Of a stretch of DNA of 59,597 bases, positions 22,354 to 31,039 are shown in pieces. The DNA comes from a virus. Position numbers and translations under genes: made by a program. A model generated the notes under the pieces. That model searched no databases. It worked only from the letters and a program-made list of their open reading frames with translations, and was not told where the DNA came from. Positions within the stretch are counted from its first letter, which is position 1. Every line of letters begins with the position of its first letter. The stretch covers positions 1-59,597 of the IMG/VR virus record IMGVR_UViG_3300030329_004507; one strand, 5' to 3'.

Positions 22354-23340
22354 AGTTTTATTAATCTGTTCCTGTAATTTTTCTTTATTAAAAAATGTAT
22401 CGTAATTGTGTTGTCTAAGTGCAATGGTTTGCAAATACAAATCTTGCCAATCTTTAGAAAGTAGATCTTTACAAAGTTTACAAATTGCATCTACTCTCTT
22501 ATTGCCATCTTGTTCTAAATCATAACTCTCATCAAAATAATAACCAAAAGTTTTAAAACCCATTTCTCTTAACTTTTGCAAATACAGATAGTTTCCATGC
22601 ACTACAAATATTTGTTGAGCAATTATAGGTTTCCATATTTTTTCTGTCATAAAAACATCAGTGTTATTATCGTTTGTTTCAGATATTAAATTATACTTTG
22701 TATCATTATAAGGCTTCTCAAACATATCTTGGTCTTTACCCATTTTAGGATAGTCTTGTGCCCATGGCAACTCGTATTCAGCAGGTAACTTTATTTCTTT
22801 ATCCCAAAATGTATGCAAACTGTTTGACATTATATCTTGTACTTTTTCGTATAAAGCAAATCTATGTGGCCTAGATTGTTTATTCAAATATAAAAAATCA
22901 TATTTTTTGTTTTTATGATTAAAGTTGTAATTGTTATTCAGATGTTTTCTATACATATAAAACCAAAACCAACTTACATCACCTGTCCATAGTATATGTT
23001 CTATATCTATTTCTGGATATGATGGAGTTTTTTCTAAGTTGTCTATGCTTTCCCATGGGTTCGCTTTAATAAAAACAAAGCCTTGACTGTGTAATAAATC
23101 ACAACGTCTTTGCAATTCCTCATGGAATTCCTTATTATCTTTAATTCTTATATTTGCTATTCTAGTATCAATTATAGCAAATCTTCTATCATATGAGTCT
23201 ATATTAAAATTATGTAAAGTATAGTATTCTCCAGTACATTCAAAAGACTGACCTTTTAAAGTGTGCATATCTATAAATTCTTCAAAATCCTGATGATAAC
23301 CAGTTTTCATTACATCGGTTAATATAAAATTACGTTGCAT
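22306..23340 (-). CDS. Glycosyltransferase-like protein (fucosyltransferase/GT10-like)
   Basis: 344 residues. NLISETNDNNTDVFMTEKIWKP followed by a short segment, FVVHG, and LREMGFKTF matches the acceptor-end pattern E-x-n-TEK-x-x-KP seen in GT10-like fucosyltransferases and related viral proteins. The N-terminal half is not recognised. It would add a sugar to a glycan or to DNA-linked or surface structures. Its 3' end overlaps the ligase-fold gene by 48 bp in convergent orientation. Confidence 0.55.
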   Translation of the reverse strand: MQRNFILTDVMKTGYHQDFEEFIDMHTLKGQSFECTGEYYTLHNFNIDSYDRRFAIIDTRIANIRIKDNKEFHEELQRRCDLLHSQGFVFIKANPWESIDNLEKTPSYPEIDIEHILWTGDVSWFWFYMYRKHLNNNYNFNHKNKKYDFLYLNKQSRPHRFALYEKVQDIMSNSLHTFWDKEIKLPAEYELPWAQDYPKMGKDQDMFEKPYNDTKYNLISETNDNNTDVFMTEKIWKPIIAQQIFVVHGNYLYLQKLREMGFKTFGYYFDESYDLEQDGNKRVDAICKLCKDLLSKDWQDLYLQTIALRQHNYDTFFNKEKLQEQINKTLISFLEFADSSQVSS

Positions 23341-23346
23341 AGGTTC

Positions 23347-23354
23347 TATAAATA
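23347..23354 (+). promoter_or_regulatory. T4-type late promoter (perfect TATAAATA)
   Basis: TATAAATA, 5 nt before the ATG at 23360. Confidence 0.75.
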
Positions 23355-23359
23355 TGTGT

Positions 23360-24205
23360 ATGTTAACACCCTTTTTACAGTATGTATCTGAAGCAAGAGT
23401 TGTAAGACGACAAAGCGACCTACAAAGATATACGTTTCAGGAAATTACCGAACGTATATACTTGTCATTTTTAACACTAACTTTGTTAAGAAACTTTAGT
23501 CAGACAGCAGGATTTGTTAAATCTTATGCAAATCAAACACTGGCATATGGATCATTTGATAGAGTGCGATCAACTTCTAATGATTTACATAACATGATGG
23601 CAGTAGTGGTAGGAGACCCAGCGATTACCAATAAGTTAGCAAATAAAAATCAAGCAATGGCATTGAGACAAAGAAGATCTGTACCTGAACTTGCCATGAG
23701 AAGATACCTAAGAGATTTTAAAAACAGTTATTCATTCCTAACCAAACTAGAACGAGCATTAGGAATTAGTAATATGGATTACAGTAACTTGAGAAGAGCA
23801 ATAAGTGACTACGCAAAACTAGATTCAAAAAGAAAACAAGTAACAACAACAAGATTGTTACAGGCATTAAAAGCAAAACTGCCTGGAACAGACTTACAAA
23901 GAAAAGCACAAGAGTTTGCTGACAAACAAAAATTAGAACTAGACGACGTAATTGATGCAGAGAGAACTCAACCAGGTGTTAAATTAACTCCAGATGAGAT
24001 GTCTGCATATAGAATATTAGTTGGAGCATCTAATGTAAGACGTGCCAAAATAGCCGCAGATATGATTAAACAAGGCAAGGCAGTTCCAGCACCTATCATG
24101 TCTGCTTATGCACCTATTGTAAAAATGATAGACGACATAGCAACAGGTGGATATACTTTTGTAAAACTACTTCAATCGATACATGACAGAGCAAGAAAAA
24201 AGTAA
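23360..24205 (+). CDS. Hypothetical late protein
   Basis: 281 residues from MLTPFLQYVSEARVV; an ATG two codons upstream lies before the predicted transcription start. Mostly helical, basic, with many Arg and Gln; no family recognised. Expressed from a consensus late promoter, so a virion or assembly role is likely (inference). Confidence 0.5.
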   Translation: MLTPFLQYVSEARVVRRQSDLQRYTFQEITERIYLSFLTLTLLRNFSQTAGFVKSYANQTLAYGSFDRVRSTSNDLHNMMAVVVGDPAITNKLANKNQAMALRQRRSVPELAMRRYLRDFKNSYSFLTKLERALGISNMDYSNLRRAISDYAKLDSKRKQVTTTRLLQALKAKLPGTDLQRKAQEFADKQKLELDDVIDAERTQPGVKLTPDEMSAYRILVGASNVRRAKIAADMIKQGKAVPAPIMSAYAPIVKMIDDIATGGYTFVKLLQSIHDRARKK

Positions 24206-24317
24206 ATGTTATAGATGTTCGTGCAGACCGCACTGCGATGGCAGTTGCAAGAACTGTGAAAACTGTGATACTTGCGATTGTCCAAAATGTTTGCAGAGAT
24301 TTCACGTAGACGGGTAG
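24183..24317 (+). CDS. Cysteine-rich 44-residue protein
   Basis: Starts MTEQEKSKCYRCSC and carries 10 Cys (residues 9, 12, 14, 18, 22, 25, 28, 31, 33, 36) plus two His in 44 residues, with repeated CxxC and CxC. This composition suggests a metal-binding mini-protein, metallothionein-like or a multi-zinc knot. It overlaps the previous gene's end by 23 bp and ends one base before a late-promoter box. No known family assigned. Confidence 0.6.
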   Translation: MTEQEKSKCYRCSCRPHCDGSCKNCENCDTCDCPKCLQRFHVDG

Positions 24318-24325
24318 AATAAATA
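24318..24325 (+). promoter_or_regulatory. T4-type late promoter
   Basis: AATAAATA, 7 nt before the ATG at 24333. Confidence 0.6.
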
Positions 24326-24332
24326 TTGGTGT

Positions 24333-24707
24333 ATGGCAACACCAAATAATTTTAAAGTAACTGACGCTATCGGTAGCACTGACAACTTTGCAGGTGCTGA
24401 AGTAAAGTTCTTTCATATAACTTTAATTCAATCTGACAGTTCAGTGTTAGATATTAGAACAGAATTAGATTATGATGAAACAATGCATAATTTAATTAGA
24501 ACAATTTTGCAAAGAGGTACAATATTATATCAACGTATTGACAATGCCGCATCAGGCAGAGTAGACATCACAATGGAAAGACCTGGCTGGACAGCGGCCA
24601 CACTGCAAACAGCAATAAGAGACATGGGTGATAGTGTTGGAGTTAATAATAAGTCAGTTTCGCTGTCTGTAGTGGCAGAAACCGAACTAAAATTGGATAA
24701 TTCGTAA
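24333..24707 (+). CDS. Virion-like protein, tandem paralogue 1
   Basis: 124 residues. VKFFHITLIQ near the N-terminus, a central ILQRGTILY stretch, and AATLQTAIRDMG near the end are echoed in the three following genes (FITVDY / FFTIDY, then AAIQAAVRAL / LATLQTALRAV). The four form a tandem family, probably small structural or decoration proteins of the late module (inference). Confidence 0.5.
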   Translation: MATPNNFKVTDAIGSTDNFAGAEVKFFHITLIQSDSSVLDIRTELDYDETMHNLIRTILQRGTILYQRIDNAASGRVDITMERPGWTAATLQTAIRDMGDSVGVNNKSVSLSVVAETELKLDNS

Positions 24708-24735
24708 TATTATCGCTTAATTTACCAATCTTTAC

Positions 24736-24769
24736 CATAAATAGATACAAATGTCTCCGGAGCGGAGAC
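24736..24769 (+). promoter_or_regulatory. Late promoter and 5' leader hairpin
   Basis: CATAAATA (24736-24743) is a late-promoter match. The leader then forms a perfect hairpin GTCTCC-ggagc-GGAGAC (24753-24769), about 35 nt before the ATG at 24806; a strong AGGAGG site follows. The hairpin may protect the 5' end of a highly made mRNA. Confidence 0.6.
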
Positions 24770-24805
24770 ATAGTCATTAAAATCAGAGAAATAGGAGGAT
24801 TAAAA

Positions 24806-25225
24806 ATGGCATACGACAACACACTACCAGCGGGCGGTCCAGGAAACTTTAAAACACCAAACCTTGCACATGAAGGCGAAGGATGTAGAGTTGACTTCAT
24901 CACCGTTGACTATATCAGTGACGTGTCAGGAGAGGTAACACACTCTTTGGCATCGGCGAACACTGCGGCTCTTAAATTATCTATTGAAGCAATCCAGAAC
25001 CAAGGAGTTAATATCCTAGGTATGGGTGCATTAGGTAACTCAGACACAGAGCAAACTTACATGGTTAGAGCAGACGCTTTAGACACTATAAGTTCAACAA
25101 CAACAGTAGCGGCAATCCAAGCGGCAGTAAGAGCATTGGACGCCCTAACACCTGACAAAGTAACAGCAACAATATCATCTGCAACAGCGGCTGATAGAGA
25201 TATGTCTGATACACAGGTAGCATAA
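24806..25225 (+). CDS. Virion-like protein, tandem paralogue 2
   Basis: 139 residues, Ala/Thr/Ser-rich, Asp-rich, few Lys. FITVDYISD and TVAAIQAAVRALDAL align with the neighbouring paralogues. Strong AGGAGG ribosome site and a stabilised leader suggest high expression, as for a capsid or tail decoration protein. Confidence 0.55.
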   Translation: MAYDNTLPAGGPGNFKTPNLAHEGEGCRVDFITVDYISDVSGEVTHSLASANTAALKLSIEAIQNQGVNILGMGALGNSDTEQTYMVRADALDTISSTTTVAAIQAAVRALDALTPDKVTATISSATAADRDMSDTQVA

Positions 25226-25250
25226 TAGTATAAACTAGAGGAGAAATAGA

Positions 25251-25682
25251 ATGGCTTATACAGGATCAAGTGTTGCAGGTGGAGAAGGTAATACAACTTT
25301 TCATGCAACATCAAAATATGACGGCATGGGTAAAGAATTAGAATTCTTTACAATCGACTACGTCGATGCCATGAACGCTCAAACGGCAAAAGGTGCTGAC
25401 CAAAATACAGGTGAAAACTGTGTTAGAATATACGGTAACATTGTAGCGGCAGGCCCTTTAGCAGACAGTAACACGCAAAAAACTTATATGACTGAAGGAA
25501 CTGACAACTTTGTTGGTTCTCAAGCAACTACAGGTACAGGTGCGTTTACTTTAACAGAAACAACAAGCGGTGGATCATTAGCAACTTTGCAAACGGCTCT
25601 TAGAGCAGTTTCAGGTCAAAATGGTTCTACTACTGCAACTCACACGCAATTAGCGGTTCTAACTGCGGCAGTTGTAGCATAA
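25251..25682 (+). CDS. Virion-like protein, tandem paralogue 3
   Basis: 143 residues, Ala/Thr/Gly-rich. FFTIDYVDAM near the start and SLATLQTALRAVSG near the end align with the flanking paralogues. GGAGAAATAGAATG ribosome site. Confidence 0.55.
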   Translation: MAYTGSSVAGGEGNTTFHATSKYDGMGKELEFFTIDYVDAMNAQTAKGADQNTGENCVRIYGNIVAAGPLADSNTQKTYMTEGTDNFVGSQATTGTGAFTLTETTSGGSLATLQTALRAVSGQNGSTTATHTQLAVLTAAVVA

Positions 25683-25701
25683 GGATAAGGAGAAATAAAT
25701 T

Positions 25702-26244
25702 ATGCCAGCAACAAGTAATGCAACAGCAAATATGTCTAGAAGACAATCTTTCAATGGTAAAGGTTTAACTTTCATTGAAATGATCTTTGACGACGAAGTA
25801 GCAACAACGGCAACAACTCCGGACACTAAAGACAGTGCTTTTGAAATTTGCAGTGAAATCATCCAAGAAAAAGGAACTTTACTAGCAAAATCTTATTCAT
25901 TAGGAAACAAATGTACTGAGAAAGATGCGGCGGCGGCAGGTTCAATGACTGAAGACGAACTTATTGACGTTTACACTTTCATAGTTGAAGGAACGCCAGG
26001 TCAATACAACACAGCAGACTCGGCTGGAGACATTAACATGGATCCAGGTCAAGCAGACTCAAGTGACCCAGGTGTTATTGCAGATGCAGAAGCGGATTTA
26101 GAAACAGAAATTCTAGCAAGACTTTCTGAGAACGATTCAGCGGCATCAGTACACGTTGACGTAAGATACATACCAGCAGATGGAGTTACATCAGCAGGTG
26201 AAGAAATCGTTTACGGTGTAAACAGTGCTAGAGTTAACGGTTAA
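25702..26244 (+). CDS. Virion-like protein, divergent paralogue 4
   Basis: 180 residues, acidic, Ala/Asp-rich. FIEMIFDDEV near residue 23 and a core IIQEKGTLL stretch resemble paralogue 1, with a longer acidic C-terminal half. Followed by a terminator, so it closes the 24806-26244 transcript. Confidence 0.5.
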   Translation: MPATSNATANMSRRQSFNGKGLTFIEMIFDDEVATTATTPDTKDSAFEICSEIIQEKGTLLAKSYSLGNKCTEKDAAAAGSMTEDELIDVYTFIVEGTPGQYNTADSAGDINMDPGQADSSDPGVIADAEADLETEILARLSENDSAASVHVDVRYIPADGVTSAGEEIVYGVNSARVNG

Positions 26245-26272
26245 TAGTTAATTCATAGAAACTAAATTACCA

Positions 26273-26306
26273 AAAGGGCGGATCTTTTATTAGGTTCGCC
26301 CTTTTT
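26273..26306 (+). terminator. Rho-independent terminator
   Basis: AAAGGGCG (26273-26280) pairs with CGCCCTTT (26297-26304), followed by TTC-TTT. Placed after the virion-like gene array. Confidence 0.8.
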
Positions 26307-26312
26307 CTTTTG

Positions 26313-26320
26313 AGTAAATA
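26313..26320 (+). promoter_or_regulatory. T4-type late promoter
   Basis: AGTAAATA right after the terminator; predicted start near 26326, then AAGGAG and the ATG at 26338. Confidence 0.6.
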
Positions 26321-26337
26321 TCCAAAAGGAGAATTCA

Positions 26338-26577
26338 ATGGAAGAGAAAAAAATTGAAAAATTCGCAGTAGAGATCTGTGTTGGAGATAAGATAGAGATA
26401 GGACGTTTTCATCTTGCCAATCAAACAATTAAAGCAATAACTTTAGACAAATGGGGACACCCTATTATTGAAACAAGTGGTGGCAGAAAAACAGGTATCT
26501 TTGCAAAGAGATTAAAAAAACTTATACCAGAAGACGTTAAGAGAAACGTTGACGAAAAAGAATATAAGGAAGAGTAA
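26338..26577 (+). CDS. Small conserved protein, paralogue of 46922-47140
   Basis: 79 residues. VGDKIEIGRF, then KAITLDKWGHPIIETSGG matches VGDLVEVGRF, then SIEIDEHGQPVIQTSKG in the 46922 product. It looks like a small beta-barrel with a basic tail. Function unknown. Overlaps the next gene by one base. Confidence 0.55.
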   Translation: MEEKKIEKFAVEICVGDKIEIGRFHLANQTIKAITLDKWGHPIIETSGGRKTGIFAKRLKKLIPEDVKRNVDEKEYKEE

Positions 26578-27212
26578 TGCCCACACCAATAGAAAATACG
26601 TTAGCAATTATCTATTCTCCAGAAAATAAAATGAGGGAGAAAGATCCTTACATATATGATATACCAGAATCAAATTTGTGTTGGTTACATAATTGTGGAT
26701 CAGCGGCAAAGTCCACACTACAATGGCTTAAAAGAGACTATGGCGGATTAAGAAAAATGGATGAAACTGAATTAAAAGCAAACGAAAAACCTGCTTTTGT
26801 TTTATTACATGAACCAGAATATAGATGGTGGACAGGTGTTATTGAATGGGGAACTTGCTTTGATGACTACGCATGGTTTAAAAATGATAGAATTATGGAA
26901 TGGTGGCCACACTTTGATAGATTCACACTAGCACCGTGGGAACTTATTGAACAGGTTAAAGTAGATCATTATATAAAAGTTGGTCCAGATCTAAATGAAA
27001 GAATGCAAGATTTTGCCAGAGAACATAATCTAAAAATGTATGGAGAGTTTCCATATGTTAAACCTAGATGGAGAAATGTAAATTATATTAATAGAATGGC
27101 AAAAGCATTGAAGCCTGCATTAGAAAACTTAATGAGAAGAAGACCAGAATTAAGAAAAAAGTTAGATGAGTATTTAGAAAAAGATTACCAATATTACAAT
27201 AAGGCAAAATAA
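26577..27212 (+). CDS. Sulfotransferase-like P-loop protein
   Basis: 211 residues. LHNCGSAAKSTLQW near residue 37 resembles the PAPS-binding loop of sulfotransferases, and FVLLHEPEYRWWTGVIEW resembles the second motif (VRDPxERxxSxxx). Sulfo transfer to a sugar or peptide is therefore possible. Match is partial, so other P-loop transferases remain possible. Confidence 0.4.
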   Translation: MPTPIENTLAIIYSPENKMREKDPYIYDIPESNLCWLHNCGSAAKSTLQWLKRDYGGLRKMDETELKANEKPAFVLLHEPEYRWWTGVIEWGTCFDDYAWFKNDRIMEWWPHFDRFTLAPWELIEQVKVDHYIKVGPDLNERMQDFAREHNLKMYGEFPYVKPRWRNVNYINRMAKALKPALENLMRRRPELRKKLDEYLEKDYQYYNKAK

Positions 27213-27214
27213 TA

Positions 27215-27685
27215 ATGTATGAATTTAGAGTCCACACTCTTGTGGACATAACTGAGAATGGTGTTTTATCCAAACCGTTTCCTTTTAAAACACCTAGTGG
27301 AGAAGTAGTGCATGATAAACAAACACTTGCCATAGCAAGAAACCAAAATAATAATTTTAACACAATGCTACAACTCCTTCAGATAAGAGGTAACATCACT
27401 TGGGAAGTTCCACCAATGAGGACAAACGAAGTGCTAGGCAATACAGCATTTGGAACAGCATACGAAGGTAAACAAACCAGTTGGCACTTTATATTTTTTG
27501 CTGAACAAAACGAAGTATATGGTGATGTACAAAATCCTACAGGACAATTAGTAGATGACTTCCATTTAGTACCTATAATTAATTTTTGCAAAGAAACTGC
27601 TACATTTCCTACAAACACTTTCATTACACAAGATAGACGTCTAATAAACACGTACTTTTCATACGCAGGAGAAACAAATAAATAA
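27215..27685 (+). CDS. Hypothetical late protein
   Basis: 156 residues, soluble, Thr/Asn/Phe-rich, no recognised motif. Its layout (FRVHTLVDITENG, then DKQTLAIARNQNNNFNTMLQ) resembles proteins of marine T4-like phages of unknown function. Confidence 0.5.
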   Translation: MYEFRVHTLVDITENGVLSKPFPFKTPSGEVVHDKQTLAIARNQNNNFNTMLQLLQIRGNITWEVPPMRTNEVLGNTAFGTAYEGKQTSWHFIFFAEQNEVYGDVQNPTGQLVDDFHLVPIINFCKETATFPTNTFITQDRRLINTYFSYAGETNK

Positions 27686-27687
27686 CA

Positions 27688-27786
27688 ATGATTAAGGCAA
27701 ACACACAGGCAGTAAAGGCTCATATAGGCAATGACACAGGCACAATTACAGGCTATAATTACGGAGGTACAACTCCTAAAAAGTGA
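27688..27786 (+). CDS. Putative 32-residue peptide
   Basis: Starts MIKANTQAVKAHIG, 3 nt after AATAAATA (27677-27684), a late-promoter match. It overlaps the next gene in another frame for 56 bp. Coding is uncertain; the box may serve the 27731 gene instead. Confidence 0.25.
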   Translation: MIKANTQAVKAHIGNDTGTITGYNYGGTTPKK

Positions 27787-28036
27787 GATAAGAAACTATA
27801 TGAGTACAACTGAATTAGAAAAAACAAACTTAGAAGCACACGTAGATTTGTGTTCAGAGAGATATAAAGGTCTACACGATAGACTTTCAGCAATCGAAGT
27901 ACGACTAGGTAAAATGAATGAAGAAATGACAGCAGGTCATAAGTCTCAAACAAAAACTATTATAGCAACAGCAGGTACAGTAGTTGCAGGTTTACTATCA
28001 ACGGTAGTAGTAATCCTAATGAAAATGCCGGGTTAA
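27731..28036 (+). CDS. Coiled coil plus membrane segment, XhlA-like holin candidate
   Basis: 101 residues. A helical, heptad-rich segment (about 2-70) is followed by one membrane span (about 77-95). This layout matches haemolysin XhlA-type phage proteins that help lysis. Other membrane-anchored coiled coils (inner spanins) share it. Confidence 0.45.
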   Translation: MTQAQLQAIITEVQLLKSEIRNYMSTTELEKTNLEAHVDLCSERYKGLHDRLSAIEVRLGKMNEEMTAGHKSQTKTIIATAGTVVAGLLSTVVVILMKMPG

Positions 28037-28051
28037 TATTTTTCACAATAA

Positions 28052-28285
28052 ATGTTTATACAAATAGCACCGCGGGTACGTGTCTTTGTGTCTAGTAAAC
28101 AGGTAGAGTTTATAGAGGCACACAGAGAAGGTACATTTCGCGACAAAGATTTGACACCAGAAGAAGTTGAAACAATAAAAGTACTTGCCGACAAGGCAAT
28201 ATTTGTTCGTAAAAAACTTGACAACGGTATGCAATATGCTTTAAATAGAAGTATAAGGTTTGTGAAGAATGCCACTAAAAAATAA
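28052..28285 (+). CDS. Hypothetical protein
   Basis: 77 residues, basic, helical with a beta N-terminus. No recognised family. Overlaps the next gene by 17 bp. Confidence 0.5.
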   Translation: MFIQIAPRVRVFVSSKQVEFIEAHREGTFRDKDLTPEEVETIKVLADKAIFVRKKLDNGMQYALNRSIRFVKNATKK

Positions 28286-28772
28286 ACAGGAACTGGTAAG
28301 ACAGATTGAGGCCTATGGCTTAAAGCATAAGTTGGCCGAACTTGCACGTAAAGAAGAAGCAAAACGACCATTCCGTCATTTACCAAAACAATTTTCAAAA
28401 GGTATCTTAATTGGTAATATTGCTATTGTTCCTAAAAAGCACACAGGTACAAGATATGTGTATGTGATTGCAGATATGATAGAAGCAAAAGTTTTATACG
28501 AAGATATAAACTTAAAACAAACAGCAATTCTTGTAGCACATCATCTAGCAGATAACAAAGTACCACCTAATCATATATTAGACCATGACACGCATTTTGC
28601 ATCTAAACTGTTTGAAATACAACTTGCAAAAACAAGGGTAAAACAAGCAAGAAAAGAACGAGACGAATCACAAGCAGAGATATATCTACAGCGATTAGAC
28701 GATGCTAACCACTATGCAGACGAATATAAGGCTAAAATACAAGAGATTTTCACACAGACGTTTGGAGGATAA
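28269..28772 (+). CDS. Hypothetical late protein
   Basis: 167 residues, basic, with a central VYVIADM and a long C-terminal helix (about 115-160). Resembles marine T4-like phage proteins of unknown role. A late promoter follows it at once. Confidence 0.45.
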   Translation: MPLKNKQELVRQIEAYGLKHKLAELARKEEAKRPFRHLPKQFSKGILIGNIAIVPKKHTGTRYVYVIADMIEAKVLYEDINLKQTAILVAHHLADNKVPPNHILDHDTHFASKLFEIQLAKTRVKQARKERDESQAEIYLQRLDDANHYADEYKAKIQEIFTQTFGG

Positions 28773-28774
28773 GT

Positions 28775-28782
28775 AATAAATA
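28775..28782 (+). promoter_or_regulatory. T4-type late promoter
   Basis: AATAAATA, 5 nt before the ATG at 28788. Confidence 0.65.
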
Positions 28783-28787
28783 ACGTT

Positions 28788-29621
28788 ATGCAAAGCACAG
28801 AACTAACAAAACCTATAACAACTGAATCTTTACTAAAAGAGTTTGAAACTAGATTTAATCAAACTATGGAATTAAGCAAGTTTACAAAGGAAGAACTGGA
28901 AGACTATGCAAACAAAATTAGAACTAAAATCCACGACATAACACAAAACACACATTTTGGCAGAGAACTAAAAGATGACAGTTATCAAAAAAGTCAAATG
29001 ATGTTAGACGTGGTTAATCAAGCAATTAAAGAATACAGCGACAAAGAAAAAATGGCGGCAACATCGGCTATTAGTGCTAAAGACAAATTAGATAAAGGAA
29101 TGGCCCTGAATCCAGTTGAAAAGAAAGTAGTTAGCAAACTAATGACAAAAGAAGGTGTTGAAGAACAATCAGAATTAATATTAGCGGCCAAGGACATGAT
29201 GGATAAAGTTACAGGGTACTTGGAAGATCTAGCAACAATGAAGACAGAAGGTATGCTAGAACTAGCAGACAGAATCAGAGACGAAATGGGAGCAGACAAG
29301 GCAGATGCTTTCATGCAAAAAATCCAACCAGCGATTGAACAGGCGGAGGCAACACTCACAACAACTCGACAAGAGTTAGATAACGGTGTAAGAATATTGA
29401 CCGGAGAGGAAATGGCTTCAGAACCTATGGGCGCCGATGACACGATGAATATGGATACAGATCTAGACTCACTTGACTCAGAAACAGATGCAGAGACAGA
29501 TGAGTTTGGAGCCTCTGATGCCGAAGCAGGTGGCACAGAACCTGAAGGCAGAGAGCAAAGAGAATCCAAAGAAGTATTTGAACAATCAAATAGAATCTAT
29601 GGCAAACTAGCGGGGAAGTAA
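28788..29621 (+). CDS. Acidic helical protein, possible scaffold or core protein
   Basis: 277 residues. Long charged helices cover about 1-210; the C-terminal 65 residues are highly acidic and Gly/Ala/Thr-rich (DSLDSETDAETDEFG). Such a layout resembles phage scaffold or prohead core proteins, but no family is recognised. Confidence 0.45.
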   Translation: MQSTELTKPITTESLLKEFETRFNQTMELSKFTKEELEDYANKIRTKIHDITQNTHFGRELKDDSYQKSQMMLDVVNQAIKEYSDKEKMAATSAISAKDKLDKGMALNPVEKKVVSKLMTKEGVEEQSELILAAKDMMDKVTGYLEDLATMKTEGMLELADRIRDEMGADKADAFMQKIQPAIEQAEATLTTTRQELDNGVRILTGEEMASEPMGADDTMNMDTDLDSLDSETDAETDEFGASDAEAGGTEPEGREQRESKEVFEQSNRIYGKLAGK

Positions 29622-29626
29622 ATCCC

Positions 29627-29980
29627 GTGAGATTTTTTGAATTTAAACCTAATAAAGATTTAGAATCAGCATTGGTTAACACCTTAATGAATATGAAAGG
29701 TGATGCTGACGAAAAAGATCAATCAAGTGAAATAAGTTTTGATGCTGTAAAAAGCATAATGTCTAACACAGGATATCCTGCGTTCAATTACGATCTGTTT
29801 AAACAAATGTATGACAACGGTGAAACATTAAAAAATGTTGTAGCAGATTTCGATCAAGAAAAAATAGTAATCAAAACAGACAAAGAATCAGAAGCAGATC
29901 CAGAAATGGATTTTGATAACCAAGGTTCTACAGATAAAGTTAAGCAGATGGCCAAGTCTGCAATGAAACGTAGACAGTAA
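29627..29980 (+). CDS. Hypothetical acidic protein, GTG start
   Basis: 117 residues from GTG at 29627. Acidic, ending with a basic KSAMKRRQ tail. No family recognised. Follows the scaffold-like gene by 5 bp. Confidence 0.45.
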   Translation: MRFFEFKPNKDLESALVNTLMNMKGDADEKDQSSEISFDAVKSIMSNTGYPAFNYDLFKQMYDNGETLKNVVADFDQEKIVIKTDKESEADPEMDFDNQGSTDKVKQMAKSAMKRRQ

Positions 29981-29995
29981 TCAATAATTACTAAT

Positions 29996-31039
29996 ATGCC
30001 TAGCAACTATATAACGGTTGATACCATCAACCATATCAATGCCGAACTATCTAATTACTGCAACGCGGCTTGTCCAATGTGTGCAAGGTTTGATGCAGAA
30101 CAAAATTTGGTAAAAGAAATTACCAATAACAAGCATACTACACTAGATGATATCAAAAATAAAATTGGTAATAGAGTTATAAAAAATCTTATAACTTTTA
30201 GGTCTTGTGGCAACGTTGGTGATGGCACTATGAATCCAGAATGTGAACAGATATATGATTATGTAAAATCTGTTAATCCTACAACCAATTTATCTATTAA
30301 TACAAACGGTGGGGCAAGGAACACAGACTTCTATAAGGAACTGGCCAAAATTGGAGTAAAGGTAATTTTTTCAATTGACGGATTAGAGGACACTAATCAT
30401 CTGTATAGAAGAAATGTTAAATGGAACAAACTAATTGAAAATGTTAGTAGTTTCATCAGTATGGGTGGCAAAGCATATTGGGACTTTCTAGTATTCAAAC
30501 ATAATCAACATCAAATTGAAACTGCTGAAAAGTTAAGCAAACAATTAGGTTTTACATTGTTTAATAAAAAGACCACAACCAGATGGAACGACTTTGACAA
30601 GGATGGCAACTGGTTACAGAGAGATAAAATAGAAATAGATGATTACACATTAGAAAAACCACTAGAGAAAACTATTAAACACGTAACTAGGCAAAGAGTC
30701 GTTAAGAGTTTTCCTATAAAAGATATTGATAACAAAAGAGATGTCAAAGTACAAAAGGTAACCACTAATAAAATTCGTTGTCATTCATTTGCAAACAATA
30801 ATATAGAAATATTTTTACACGCAAATGGTAATGTAAGTCCTTGCTGTTGGTTGGGAGATTTAAAAATACACGAATCAAAAAACATTATCAAAGACTATGC
30901 AAGTGTTAATATACGTCATACACCATTACAACAAATACTAGACGGATATTATTTCAACGAGATATGGAAGGGCGTACAAGGACAAGTTCAAAATTATAAA
31001 TTAACTACTTGTCAAAATGTATGTAGATACAATGGGTAA
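29996..31039 (+). CDS. Radical SAM protein with SPASM-like C-terminus
   Basis: 347 residues. NYCNAACPMC carries the CX3CX2C motif at about 23-30. FSIDGLEDTNHLYRRNVKW is shared with the 17959 and 56973 products. The C-terminus has GNVSPCCWLGD and a final CQNVC, fitting an auxiliary cluster. A 60-residue insert with many Lys separates the halves. Likely an enzyme that modifies a peptide or protein, coupled (8-bp overlap) to the next radical SAM gene. Confidence 0.8.
   Translation: MPSNYITVDTINHINAELSNYCNAACPMCARFDAEQNLVKEITNNKHTTLDDIKNKIGNRVIKNLITFRSCGNVGDGTMNPECEQIYDYVKSVNPTTNLSINTNGGARNTDFYKELAKIGVKVIFSIDGLEDTNHLYRRNVKWNKLIENVSSFISMGGKAYWDFLVFKHNQHQIETAEKLSKQLGFTLFNKKTTTRWNDFDKDGNWLQRDKIEIDDYTLEKPLEKTIKHVTRQRVVKSFPIKDIDNKRDVKVQKVTTNKIRCHSFANNNIEIFLHANGNVSPCCWLGDLKIHESKNIIKDYASVNIRHTPLQQILDGYYFNEIWKGVQGQVQNYKLTTCQNVCRYNG

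Noticed and set aside
23341-23353. Late promoter for the minus-strand 22306 gene
   Set aside because: The box reads TATAAATA only on the plus strand; on the minus strand it is TATTTATA, so it serves the 23360 gene.
29018-29569. 183-codon minus-strand ORF inside the 28788 gene
   Set aside because: Ser/Ala-rich mirror of an acidic coding region; no start signal.
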